Origin: Bacilli bacterium
Lineage (GTDB): Bacteria; Bacillota; Bacilli; Alicyclobacillales; SLC66
NCBI GenBank assembly: GCA_013044175.1
Contig: JABEUY010000012.1
Coordinates: 1-40,956, forward strand
Length of the DNA stretch: 40,956 nucleotides
Reading direction: 5' to 3'
The notes under the pieces were generated by a model. The model ran no database searches. It worked only from the letters and a program-made list of their open reading frames with translations, and was not told where the DNA came from. Positions 31,954 through 40,100 of this stretch are shown here, one piece after another. The translations under genes were made by a program, and so were the position numbers. Numbering within the stretch: position 1 is the first letter of the stretch; each line of letters begins with the position of its first letter.

Positions 31954-34032
31954 ATGGAAAAACAACGTTATCGCACAATTTCACTTCTTACAACCATTTT
32001 CGCCTTAAGTACCCTTTTTGTCCAGAGCGGAAATAGTCTTGCAAAGACAGTGCCTGCAAATGCTGTACACCTTTATCAAGCAGGACTAGCCATCATGCAT
32101 CAAAATGCTACACAAGCTCTTGCTGATTTTACGGAAAGCGAAAAACTTGCGCCGTGGTGGGAACCACCCGTTTATGAACAAGGGCAAATCCTCGCCGTAA
32201 CGGATTTTCAAAAAGCGATTCCGATCCTTATGCACGCAGCACAACTCGCACCGAAAGATGATACTGTATGGAATATTCTCGGTTGGGGTTATTATACGCA
32301 TCAAGAATTCACCCAAGCGATCCAGGCGTTTACCAAGCAACTCACCGTCAATCCCACCCAAGCAAACGCGCATTGGGGCCTTGCCAATCGTTATGATAAT
32401 AGTTCTGTTCGCCAATTTGCTAAAGCTCGTCAGCAACTGCAGTTACTTTTGTCATCTTCAGCATTTCGAGCCATGGCTCAAAAATCGTTAGCCTCTTTAC
32501 CGCCAAACGCCATCGATCTTACCTACCATGATTCGTTACCGATCAGCGAGGAAGATGCTATCGCTGCGCTACTTTCTTACCGTCGCATGGTCTATCCGAC
32601 TTCCAATGTACTCATTAAAGGACGAGATGGTCACTTACCATCCCCTGAAGTAACGAACTACATCGCCTATGCCGACCAAATCGGTCTTTTAAAAGGTCTT
32701 CAGATCTCTTCCTTTCAAGCTTCGGCGACTCGCGTCTTTCTCGCCCAACTATTGGCCAATTTTTATGGCATCAACCAATATGATTATATACGTCCTTTCC
32801 AACTCAACGATATAGCAACACTTCCTGTTGCTACGCAGATGACGATCAACAGCATACTAGCTAATCAACTGATGACGACAGTAACACCGAATGATTTCGC
32901 ACCGTTACGTACGATGACACGTAGCGAATTTGCTTCAACCCTACAAAATGCTAACCGCATCATGAAAAACCCGCCGTCTGGCGATCAACTCGTCTCGCCT
33001 GAACCCCATTTACGCACCTCTCCGCCGTTTATTTATTTTTTTTCAACAAGTCAACCGTCGCTATCCGTGCAAAGCGCTGACCTTACATCCCACCAAAAGC
33101 AAATCAGCGCGATCGGTCTGACTTATTTCCCTTTTATCGCTGATTTCCCTTCGGGCTCTGCCAAAACTCGGCAAGCGATTGATCAAACGCAGTATCTGCT
33201 TACTGTGGCCTCAGCAGGTGGTGGCGCAACGCAGGAATGGCAACAGCTTGAACAAACGTCGATCGCTCCCTTCATGGTGCTGGCCAACTACAATAATGTC
33301 ACCCATCAAGCTGATCCTGCGATCGTCGATCAGATGTTGACGACGCCAGGAAGACCAACTGCGTTGATCAATGAGATCACCGCCATAGCCCGTAAAGAAA
33401 AGTTGCGTGGGGTCACGGTTGACTTTGAAAATATCCTTCCTAAAGATCGTGTGCCCTACGTTAATTTTATGCAAGCCTTGCATGCTCAATTATCCGCCAA
33501 TGGGATCACCACGATGGTCTGCCTACCCGAACGCGATCAAAGTGCCCCACAAAGTCCGTATGATTATGCTGGCCTGTCCAGTCATGCCGATTTGGTCATG
33601 CTCATCACGTATGACGAGCATGTACCTGGCGGCAAACCGGGTACCATCGCTGCGCTTTTTAACGATCAACGTGTCATTCAATATGCCCTCACACAAATTC
33701 CAGCCAACAAACTACTGCTTGGCGTTGCCGACTATGGCTACGATTGGTCAGCAGGAACTGGCGTTGAGGTGAGTATGCAACAAGCCAAGTCGTTAGCATC
33801 CAGCTATCACGCCACCATCACGATCGATCCCTCCTCCCAAACACCGACATTTCAATACACCGACGCTAGTGGCGTCAAGCATACTGTCTGGTTTGAGAAT
33901 GGCCAAAGCCTTACCTACGTCGATCAGTTAGTCAACACTTTCGCATTACGAGGCATTGCTGTCTGGCACCTCGGCGCAGAAGACACTTCCTTTTGGCATG
34001 CTTTAACTACGGCACATCTAAGTACATCATGA
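31954..34032 (+). CDS. Exported TPR + SLH-like + GH18 protein (YaaH/SleL-like)
   Basis: A 692-residue exported protein. Signal peptide: residues ~1-31. TPR-like helices: about 35-170 (AVHLYQAGLAIMHQNATQALADF, VWNILGWGYYTHQEFTQAI). SLH-like segments: about 190-345 (YIAYADQIGLLKGL, ATRVFLAQLLANFYGI, MTRSEFASTL). GH18 barrel: about 360-690, with catalytic D490-x-E492 in GVTVDFENI, MLITYDEH near 551, LLLGVADYGYDW and AVWHLG. This resembles spore-cortex and wall N-acetylglucosaminidases, but LysM is replaced by TPR and SLH-like parts. Start ATG at 31954 with AAGGGG seven bases before. Confidence 0.88.
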   Translation: MEKQRYRTISLLTTIFALSTLFVQSGNSLAKTVPANAVHLYQAGLAIMHQNATQALADFTESEKLAPWWEPPVYEQGQILAVTDFQKAIPILMHAAQLAPKDDTVWNILGWGYYTHQEFTQAIQAFTKQLTVNPTQANAHWGLANRYDNSSVRQFAKARQQLQLLLSSSAFRAMAQKSLASLPPNAIDLTYHDSLPISEEDAIAALLSYRRMVYPTSNVLIKGRDGHLPSPEVTNYIAYADQIGLLKGLQISSFQASATRVFLAQLLANFYGINQYDYIRPFQLNDIATLPVATQMTINSILANQLMTTVTPNDFAPLRTMTRSEFASTLQNANRIMKNPPSGDQLVSPEPHLRTSPPFIYFFSTSQPSLSVQSADLTSHQKQISAIGLTYFPFIADFPSGSAKTRQAIDQTQYLLTVASAGGGATQEWQQLEQTSIAPFMVLANYNNVTHQADPAIVDQMLTTPGRPTALINEITAIARKEKLRGVTVDFENILPKDRVPYVNFMQALHAQLSANGITTMVCLPERDQSAPQSPYDYAGLSSHADLVMLITYDEHVPGGKPGTIAALFNDQRVIQYALTQIPANKLLLGVADYGYDWSAGTGVEVSMQQAKSLASSYHATITIDPSSQTPTFQYTDASGVKHTVWFENGQSLTYVDQLVNTFALRGIAVWHLGAEDTSFWHALTTAHLSTS

Positions 34033-34042
34033 TCACATGATA

Positions 34043-34075
34043 AAAAGGCTGCCGAGGATAACTCGACAGCCTTTT
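34043..34075. terminator. Bidirectional terminator
   Basis: AAAAGGCTG (34043-34051) pairs with CAGCCTTTT (34067-34075) with an inner CGAG/CTCG. It separates the GH18-type gene from the converging aspartate kinase. Confidence 0.85.
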
Positions 34076-34086
34076 AGCCTAACGAT

Positions 34087-35298
34087 TTATTCTTGATCGA
34101 GCAAAAACGAAGCATGAACGCTGTTGATCGCAGCTTCAAGATAACTACTTTCTATCACACACGAAACTTTAATCTCAGACGTACTTACCATTTTCACGCG
34201 AGCGCCAGCCGCTTCTAAGGCTTCGAACATTTGAGCCGCCACACCGGGATTGCTGATCATACCCGCGCCAACGATCGACACCTTACATAGTCCTTTTTCA
34301 TGAACGATCTCGCGATAACCGAGGGATTCTTTCAATGCCTCAAGCAATTCTAACGCACGATCAAGATCCGCTTCCGAAACCGTAAAGGAGACATCGACTT
34401 CTTCTTCGCGCAAAATACTTTGTACAATAACGTCAACATTGACATTTTGTTTTGCCAGCGTGCGAAACATGTTCGTTAAAGGCTTACTCGACGGTGGAAC
34501 GCCAACGATCGCTAGTCTCGCTACTTCCTTTTCTTGTGCTACACCGGTTACGACGCGTAACCCTTCCATCGTTGTCATGTCCTTAACCACCGTTCCTTCC
34601 GCATCCGTGAAACTCGATCGTACAACTAACGCGACTTGATGTCGTTTTGCTGTCTCCACCGCCCGTGGATGGAGTACTTGCGAACCGAGGTTCGCCAATT
34701 CTAACATTTCATCATAGCTCACTTGTTCTAATTTATACGCACCTGTCACTTTTCTCGGATCGGCCGTATACACGCCATCCACATCGGTATAGATTTCACA
34801 CAAATCCGCTTTCAGTGCGGCAGCGATCGCAACTGCCGTCGTATCTGAACCACCACGGCCAAGCGTCGTCACAGCGCCTTTGGCTATACCTTGAAATCCT
34901 GCGACAACGGCGACGCCATTTTCTTTCAAATAGTCAGATAACGGTTGCGGGTCGATCGTCTCGATCCGCGCGGCACCGTGCACAGGTTCTGTTTGAACGG
35001 CAGCTTGCCATCCTGTAAACGACTTCGCTTGGATCCCGCGTTTTTGAAGTGCCATCGACACAAGCGCTGTCGATACCTGCTCCCCTGTCGCGAGTAATGC
35101 ATCCATCTCTCTTTTATCTGGATTTTCTGTCACTTGTGCCGCTAGATCGACAAGTGCATCTGTCGAATGGCCCATCGCAGAAACCACAACGACAACCTGA
35201 TGACCTTTCGCGATCGTTTTGGCAATCCTATCGGCAACTTTTCCGATGCGCTCAGGCGATCCGACGGAAGTGCCTCCGTACTTTTGCACGATCAGCAA
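34087..35298 (-). CDS. lysC: Aspartate kinase
   Basis: A 403-residue aspartokinase, the first step from aspartate to lysine, threonine and methionine. It begins with the IVQKYGGTSVGS signature, has VVVVVSAMGHSTDAL, GRGGSDTTAVAIAAAL and EIYTDVDGVYTADPR, then two ACT domains (LAIVGVPPSSKPLTNMFRTLAKQNVNVDVIVQS; CKVSIVGAGMISNPGVAAQMFEALEAAGARVKMV). Size and order match Bacillus LysC-type alpha subunits, and an internal start could yield a beta subunit of the ACT part. Start is TTG at 35298, nine bases after GGAG; the ten-codon longer frame has no site. Confidence 0.93.
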   Translation of the reverse strand: MLIVQKYGGTSVGSPERIGKVADRIAKTIAKGHQVVVVVSAMGHSTDALVDLAAQVTENPDKREMDALLATGEQVSTALVSMALQKRGIQAKSFTGWQAAVQTEPVHGAARIETIDPQPLSDYLKENGVAVVAGFQGIAKGAVTTLGRGGSDTTAVAIAAALKADLCEIYTDVDGVYTADPRKVTGAYKLEQVSYDEMLELANLGSQVLHPRAVETAKRHQVALVVRSSFTDAEGTVVKDMTTMEGLRVVTGVAQEKEVARLAIVGVPPSSKPLTNMFRTLAKQNVNVDVIVQSILREEEVDVSFTVSEADLDRALELLEALKESLGYREIVHEKGLCKVSIVGAGMISNPGVAAQMFEALEAAGARVKMVSTSEIKVSCVIESSYLEAAINSVHASFLLDQE

Positions 35299-35455
35299 AA
35301 CTATCCACTCCTGTTTTCTCTTACTCAAGTCCTAAAACTATTATGCCTATCCTATCACAAAGTTGCCTAGTTGCTAACCGCGACTTTCCAACTTGCTCGG
35401 TTATTTGTACAATAGAGATAAATCGATCGCATGACGATCTTGCCTAGGAGTGAAT

Positions 35456-37126
35456 ATGAAACCGATACGTCGTCTTATTGGCCTTATGATTCTCAGTCTG
35501 TGTACTGTGTTCATGATGATCTTTCCGCCCGCCAAGCAAGCTTTTAGCGCTGCACCTGTCACGCCCTTAACGCCTCTGAATCAGCCCTATGATGTCGCAC
35601 AACAAGCTACGTATACCGTATCTTCCACCGATAAAACCGACACATTCTACCATCAGATCGAGACGAAAACATACCCGACACCACCGGGTGGTCTCATGTC
35701 CGATGGGCCGAAATGGAATGGATTTTTACGTCAGCTCAATCGCACAGTCGTCGTCAACCTCGGTCAACCTTATACGCTCACCAGTGCTTCCATCGACTTT
35801 CTTGAGGAGACGACGCGCGGCATTTTATTTCCCACGCACGTCCAATTTCTCATCTCGCAAAACGGCACACAGTGGTTTACGGTAAATGATGTCAAATCCA
35901 ATATTCCGCTGTACTATTCGGGGACGTTGACCCAGACATTCTCCACACCAATTCCACATATTACAGCGCAATACGTAAAATTAGTTTTTCCCGTGGACGT
36001 GTGGGTACTCGCCAAAAACCTTCAGGTGTATGGCTCACCTTTACTCACACCGAGCCTAGCTCAATTACCTATTGCGCCGCCAAAACCGTTCGCCCCGGGT
36101 ACGCTCTCGCCATCTTCTAAAATCGCAGATGGTATCAGCAATGCTTTGCTCGTTTATAGTGGCGCAAATGGCCAAGAAGGAACATGGACACCTTCTGACT
36201 TTGATCCGATGGTCGCCTATCATTCAGGAAATAACCAGATAAGTGGTAAAATGTTCGACACTTTTCTTTTCTTACCTTACGGTAGTTCACTTACGACCAT
36301 CTACGGGTGGGAGAATTATATGAACAGCCTTTTTACCCCAAATCAACAACTCGATGCGCTTAATCAAACTGTGGGTGCCGATGAAAGTGGTCTTGCGAGT
36401 ATCGGCGTCAATGAACCAACGGTCAATGTGATTTTAGCCATACCGTATCCGAATGCTTCCATTACGAACTTCGGAAAACTTTGGAGTTCTAGCAGTTTGT
36501 CTTTTAGCAGTAACGGTCAAGGCACATATGTTGCTTACCAAAATCGACTTCGTGCCATTGAATTTTATATCAACAGCGTCTTAGCGAGATTTCGCGAAGC
36601 ACATTATGCGCATCTACGTCTCGTCGGACTGTATTGGGATGCGGAATCGGTGTCCTACGCATCGCCAAATGAAGTCAATCTCATCGAACAAGCGGCGAAT
36701 CTCACGCATAAAAACAAATTGAATTTCTTTTGGATTCCGACTTACAACGCGTCAGGACTCGTATCGGGTTCTTCGTACGGATTTGACGATATCATTTTGC
36801 AATCCAATTATTATGAAACGCCTTCCTTAACGCCACAACGAATGGTTACCGCCGCGAATGAAGCGTTTCAACTCAATCTCGGTCTTGAATTAGAGATGGG
36901 AAATGGCATCTTAACGTCACAGACGGCACGGGATCGCTACTACAATGAACTGGTCGCCGCTTTTAATAGCAACGCGGAAGGCAATACCGTTCATGCCGTC
37001 TATGCAGGTTCCAAGTTACTTGTGCAAGCTGCGCAAAGCACGGATCCTGCTGTAAGAAATGTCTATGTTGAGACGTATGACTTTCTGATCGGTCAATTCA
37101 CGAACTCCACCTACATTAACGGTTAA
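35456..37126 (+). CDS. Exported discoidin-like + DUF4855 protein
   Basis: A 556-residue exported protein. Signal peptide about 1-32 (MKPIRRLIGLMILSLCTVFM). Residues ~50-200 resemble a galactose-binding (F5/8 type C) beta domain: RTVVVNLGQPYTLTSASIDFLE and THVQFLISQNGTQWF. Residues ~225-550 fit DUF4855, with MFDTFLFLPYGSS, LRLVGLYWDAESV, FFWIPTYNASG and DIILQSNYYE, glycosidase-barrel-like with an acidic pair in YWDAES. Start ATG at 35456, five bases after TAGGAG. Probably acts on envelope or environmental polysaccharide; the enzymatic role is not established. Confidence 0.85.
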   Translation: MKPIRRLIGLMILSLCTVFMMIFPPAKQAFSAAPVTPLTPLNQPYDVAQQATYTVSSTDKTDTFYHQIETKTYPTPPGGLMSDGPKWNGFLRQLNRTVVVNLGQPYTLTSASIDFLEETTRGILFPTHVQFLISQNGTQWFTVNDVKSNIPLYYSGTLTQTFSTPIPHITAQYVKLVFPVDVWVLAKNLQVYGSPLLTPSLAQLPIAPPKPFAPGTLSPSSKIADGISNALLVYSGANGQEGTWTPSDFDPMVAYHSGNNQISGKMFDTFLFLPYGSSLTTIYGWENYMNSLFTPNQQLDALNQTVGADESGLASIGVNEPTVNVILAIPYPNASITNFGKLWSSSSLSFSSNGQGTYVAYQNRLRAIEFYINSVLARFREAHYAHLRLVGLYWDAESVSYASPNEVNLIEQAANLTHKNKLNFFWIPTYNASGLVSGSSYGFDDIILQSNYYETPSLTPQRMVTAANEAFQLNLGLELEMGNGILTSQTARDRYYNELVAAFNSNAEGNTVHAVYAGSKLLVQAAQSTDPAVRNVYVETYDFLIGQFTNSTYING

Positions 37127-37131
37127 ATCAA

Positions 37132-37178
37132 GGGGCTGTCCCTAAGTCAATGCACGACCTTTGGGACAGCCCCTTTTT
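37132..37178 (+). terminator. Strong rho-independent terminator
   Basis: GGGGCTGTCCC (37132-37142) pairs with GGGACAGCCCC (37163-37173), then TTTTT. It ends the DUF4855 transcript and also lies past the pspA stop. Confidence 0.9.
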
Positions 37179-37188
37179 AATTTTTCTC

Positions 37189-37800
37189 TTACGGTGCCGA
37201 CTCTTTGGTCGATCGAACGAATGCTTCGAATTCCTCATCAAAGGTCTGGTGCAATGAAACTTGCGCTTGCGCCACGCGCGTCTCTTGGGCTAATGCTTCA
37301 AGCCCGCTGTTTTTCGCTTTATCCATCAAATCCGAGGCCTGCGTCATCCATAATTGCGCCTTCGCCGCTGAGAGATCCGCTTCAAGCTCATCGCGTTGTT
37401 CCATAAAGTCTTTCACTTTTTCTCTCATCGCTTCATAACTCTGTTCCAACATCATAATCTTTTGGGAAAGAAATTCAATCTTCTCCTCAAATCCGATACG
37501 CTTCGCTTGCTTCTCTCTTTTTTTGACCAAGAAATCTCTCGCTGCACTTTCATCCTCTTGCCGTAATGTTTCTTTCGCTTTCTGCTCTAAGGTAGATTCT
37601 TCAGAAAGCAAAAGGGCCACTTGTTCTTCGAGCCTTAGCTTTCTACTTTTAACTTCGGCGATCATCAATTTCGTTTCACCAATGGCAGAGAGCATCGATT
37701 GATAGTGCAATTCTAATTGTTCTTGGACACTCATTGCTTTTTGTTTGCGATCTTGCACTTCAGCTTGCACGATTTTTGCCGCACGATGAAATAACCCCAT
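37189..37800 (-). CDS. pspA: PspA/IM30-family envelope stress protein
   Basis: A 203-residue almost fully helical protein starting GLFHRAAKIVQAEV, with long charged coiled-coil helices (LRLEEQVALLLSEESTLEQKAKETL; IGFEEKIEFLSQKIMMLEQSYEAMREKVKDF). This is the PspA/Vipp1/LiaH ESCRT-III-like fold that coats and stabilises damaged membranes. Its N-terminal helix lacks the longest amphipathic part of E. coli PspA. AAGGAGG lies seven bases before the ATG. Last of a minus-strand run with two YbjQ-like genes; the distance to the previous gene is 12 bases. Confidence 0.92.
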   Translation of the reverse strand: MGLFHRAAKIVQAEVQDRKQKAMSVQEQLELHYQSMLSAIGETKLMIAEVKSRKLRLEEQVALLLSEESTLEQKAKETLRQEDESAARDFLVKKREKQAKRIGFEEKIEFLSQKIMMLEQSYEAMREKVKDFMEQRDELEADLSAAKAQLWMTQASDLMDKAKNSGLEALAQETRVAQAQVSLHQTFDEEFEAFVRSTKESAP

Positions 37801-37812
37801 CAGAAACCCTCC

Positions 37813-38628
37813 TTAATCGTTTAACGAAAGGATCAGTTGCGGACGCTCGATCGAATGGTTATCCGAGATCGGCGTTACTGCCGTACCTACCGCAAAAAAT
37901 TCAATAACATGACTTCCCCAACCATGACTTTTTTCTTGAAGTTGAACACCGACAATTCCTTCGGCCTTAACCTCATGCGCCTCTTTTTGCATACGCTCCA
38001 TCGCAAGTTCACGCGCATCGTAGAGCGCTTGCGTGTAATTTGGCAATTCACAGTTCTGCCCCATCGAACGCATATACTGACGCATCGATTGATGGGCGAC
38101 GTGATATACGCAACTCCCCATCACCATCGAAAGTGGTCGATAACCGGCGCGCATCAATGTCCAAAAATCCTGTCCGGAAAGATCACTGGTAAAAGGCAAC
38201 CCAGTATGCGTGCGAAAGTTTTGACTGCGATCTCGTGATACGACAGCCGTTCCCACAGCGATAAATTCAGCGAGATCTGCTCCCCATTCATATCTTCCCA
38301 CATCAAGACGTACGCCGACAACACCGTCAGCCCCTAATGCTTGCGCCTCTTCTTCCATACGCGACATGGCGAGTTCACGAGCGTGATACATCGCTTGACT
38401 TAAGACTTGCATCTCTTCATTGTTGCGCCAATTCGCTTGTTGATAGCCGATATGATAAATTGAACTGCCGACCACCATGCCGATCGGTTCAAACCCTGCT
38501 TCTCGAACCAACAAAAATTCATTCACCGAAAGATCACTGGTAAAAACGCCTTGAGGATGATTCGCACTGCGAAGTCCTTGCAACCTTTCTAACGCATGCT
38601 GAGGTAAATCGTTGTAATTTTCAGTCAT
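37813..38628 (-). CDS. Tandem YbjQ-like domain protein A
   Basis: A 271-residue protein made of two YbjQ-like (heavy-metal-binding domain) repeats. Repeat 1 about 28-135: FTSDLSVNEFLLVREAGFEPIGMVVGSSIYHI, then ARELAMSRMEEEAQALGADGVVGVRLD and EFIAVGTAV. Repeat 2 about 143-252: FTSDLSGQDFWTLMRAGYRPLSMVMGSCVYHV, ARELAMERMQKEAHEVKAEGIVGVQL and EFFAVGTAV. YbjQ proteins form pentamers; their role is unknown. It sits 12 bases before pspA and 35 bases after protein B, and it ends in SLND like protein B. Confidence 0.85.
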   Translation of the reverse strand: MTENYNDLPQHALERLQGLRSANHPQGVFTSDLSVNEFLLVREAGFEPIGMVVGSSIYHIGYQQANWRNNEEMQVLSQAMYHARELAMSRMEEEAQALGADGVVGVRLDVGRYEWGADLAEFIAVGTAVVSRDRSQNFRTHTGLPFTSDLSGQDFWTLMRAGYRPLSMVMGSCVYHVAHQSMRQYMRSMGQNCELPNYTQALYDARELAMERMQKEAHEVKAEGIVGVQLQEKSHGWGSHVIEFFAVGTAVTPISDNHSIERPQLILSLND

Positions 38629-38663
38629 ATAAGAATTCCTTCCTTTCAGCCATGGGATAAGCT

Positions 38664-39635
38664 TTAATCATTTAACGAGATGGTCGTGATAATATGCGGT
38701 TTAGGTTGTTGCGAACTATGTTCAACCGCCGTACCTAGCGCGACAACATCCAAAATATGATCGGTCACACTTTGATTTTCCGATACTTCTCGCTCTACTT
38801 CTTCAACTGTTAGATGAAAATCAGCGCCGATCACGCCACTTGCCTCCAAAGCATGGGCATCATCGATCATTCTTTTCATGACTTTTGTTCGAACTCGCGC
38901 AACACCTTGTTGAAAGTGTCCCATCTCTTGGTTATACAAACTAAATTGCTGACGAAAATCGCGCCAATCGGTCATCAGGTAATAATAACTGACGCCCATA
39001 GCAAGACCTACTGGCATCGCCCCCGCTTCGATGAGACGCACAAAATCCTGACCAGATACCGTGGCAAGAATCGGTGATTTCGGCGTAGGTTTACCTTCCA
39101 AGCGAATGGCCGTGCCAACAGCGATGAATTCGATGATATTCTCTTCAGGAATCTTCGTCACCTTTTCTAGGCGCACCCCTACGACAGCATGTGCATGCAG
39201 TGCCATCGCTTCTTGTTGCATGCGCCCTAACGCAATTTTTCTCGCCTCCATCATCGCTGAAGTCGGAGCTTCAATCTCGAAGCTTTGTGAAAAATAAAAC
39301 CCTGCATTGGCAAGCCGTGACCAGCCTATATGATAGATCGAACTCCCCATCACTTGACCTAATGGCAAAAACTGAAATTTCCGTAATGCTGCCCATTCCT
39401 TGACTCGAAACGATGATGTAAAAGGTAATTGCCCTTCTCGCATCGCATCAAGACGGTTAGTTACCTGTGCAGGAAGTTGCCCAGCACGAAGTGCTTCCTC
39501 CGTATCCTTCGCCCTTCTCGCCAATTCTTCTTGCGAAAGATAGTTTTGCGTTGGAATTTCCCTGCTCGGCTTTTGTTCCACCGGTTGCTCTACTTGCTTA
39601 TTTTTTGAAAAGCGAAAACCAAACAATCGCCTCAC
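38664..39635 (-). CDS. Tandem YbjQ-like domain protein B with N-terminal extension
   Basis: A 323-residue protein. A basic, polar N-terminal extension (~1-68, with SREIPTQNYLSQEELARRAKDTEEA) is followed by two YbjQ-like repeats: about 72-190 (FTSSFRVKEWAALRKFQFLPLGQVMGSSIYHI ... ALHAHAVVGVRLE ... EFIAVGTAI) and about 197-310 (SGQDFVRLIEAGAMPVGLAMGVSYYYL ... ALEASGVIGADF ... DVVALGTAV). The second repeat is the more diverged. The start is unclear: GTG at 39635 has little spacing to GGGG, while TTG at 39626 follows GGGGTGAGG. The end SLND matches protein A. Confidence 0.8.
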   Translation of the reverse strand: MRRLFGFRFSKNKQVEQPVEQKPSREIPTQNYLSQEELARRAKDTEEALRAGQLPAQVTNRLDAMREGQLPFTSSFRVKEWAALRKFQFLPLGQVMGSSIYHIGWSRLANAGFYFSQSFEIEAPTSAMMEARKIALGRMQQEAMALHAHAVVGVRLEKVTKIPEENIIEFIAVGTAIRLEGKPTPKSPILATVSGQDFVRLIEAGAMPVGLAMGVSYYYLMTDWRDFRQQFSLYNQEMGHFQQGVARVRTKVMKRMIDDAHALEASGVIGADFHLTVEEVEREVSENQSVTDHILDVVALGTAVEHSSQQPKPHIITTISLND

Positions 39636-39653
39636 CCCAATGTCTGTCTGGCT

Positions 39654-40031
39654 TTATAACAAAAAATCTTCCAGCGTTTGTCTCATTTCATGGTGTTCAT
39701 TTACATAGCTACTAAGTGCTTGTGATAATTCTTCAAGCCAAGTATTGAGCGCAATATCTTTCGTGGATAAAACAATACCGCGCACGATTTTTGCTTTTCT
39801 CGCAACAAAACTACCTCGTTCTTTCACAAGTCGAAATCCCTGTTCACCAAACGTCACTTCGATAGCAACGATCGGACGATCCTTTGAAAAAAGTTTATGC
39901 TCGCGGTCGATCTTCGTCAGCCCTGGTAAGGATTTCTCAAGACGTTCGGCTAAAGCGACAATAAAACTCAGTTCATCACGCGCATCATGGCGCCATGATG
40001 CCGACATAAGGTCAAAATCCAGATCGCTCAT
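39654..40031 (-). CDS. Small soluble protein of unknown function in the PspA cluster
   Basis: A 125-residue protein not recognised. It looks alpha/beta with FIVALAERLEKSLPGLTKIDREHKLFSKDRPIVAIEVTFGEQGFRLV, then KIVRGIVLSTKDIALNTWLEELSQALSSYV and an acidic helix at the end. No signal peptide or membrane segment. GGAGGGG is seven to nine bases before the ATG. Eighteen bases separate it from YbjQ-like protein B. A terminator-like hairpin lies only about 30 bases upstream, leaving no clear promoter. Confidence 0.7.
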   Translation of the reverse strand: MSDLDFDLMSASWRHDARDELSFIVALAERLEKSLPGLTKIDREHKLFSKDRPIVAIEVTFGEQGFRLVKERGSFVARKAKIVRGIVLSTKDIALNTWLEELSQALSSYVNEHHEMRQTLEDFLL

Positions 40032-40061
40032 TCTTTTCCCCTCCCTCTTCGTTGTACGCGC

Positions 40062-40098
40062 AAAAAGCCCGCTTTTGCAAGGACAAAAGCGGGTTTTT
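40062..40098. terminator. Bidirectional terminator or attenuator
   Basis: CCCGCTTTTG (40068-40077) pairs with CAAAAGCGGG (40084-40093); T runs on both sides. On the minus strand it lies between the TPR gene and the 125-residue gene. Confidence 0.9.
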
Positions 40099-40100
40099 CA

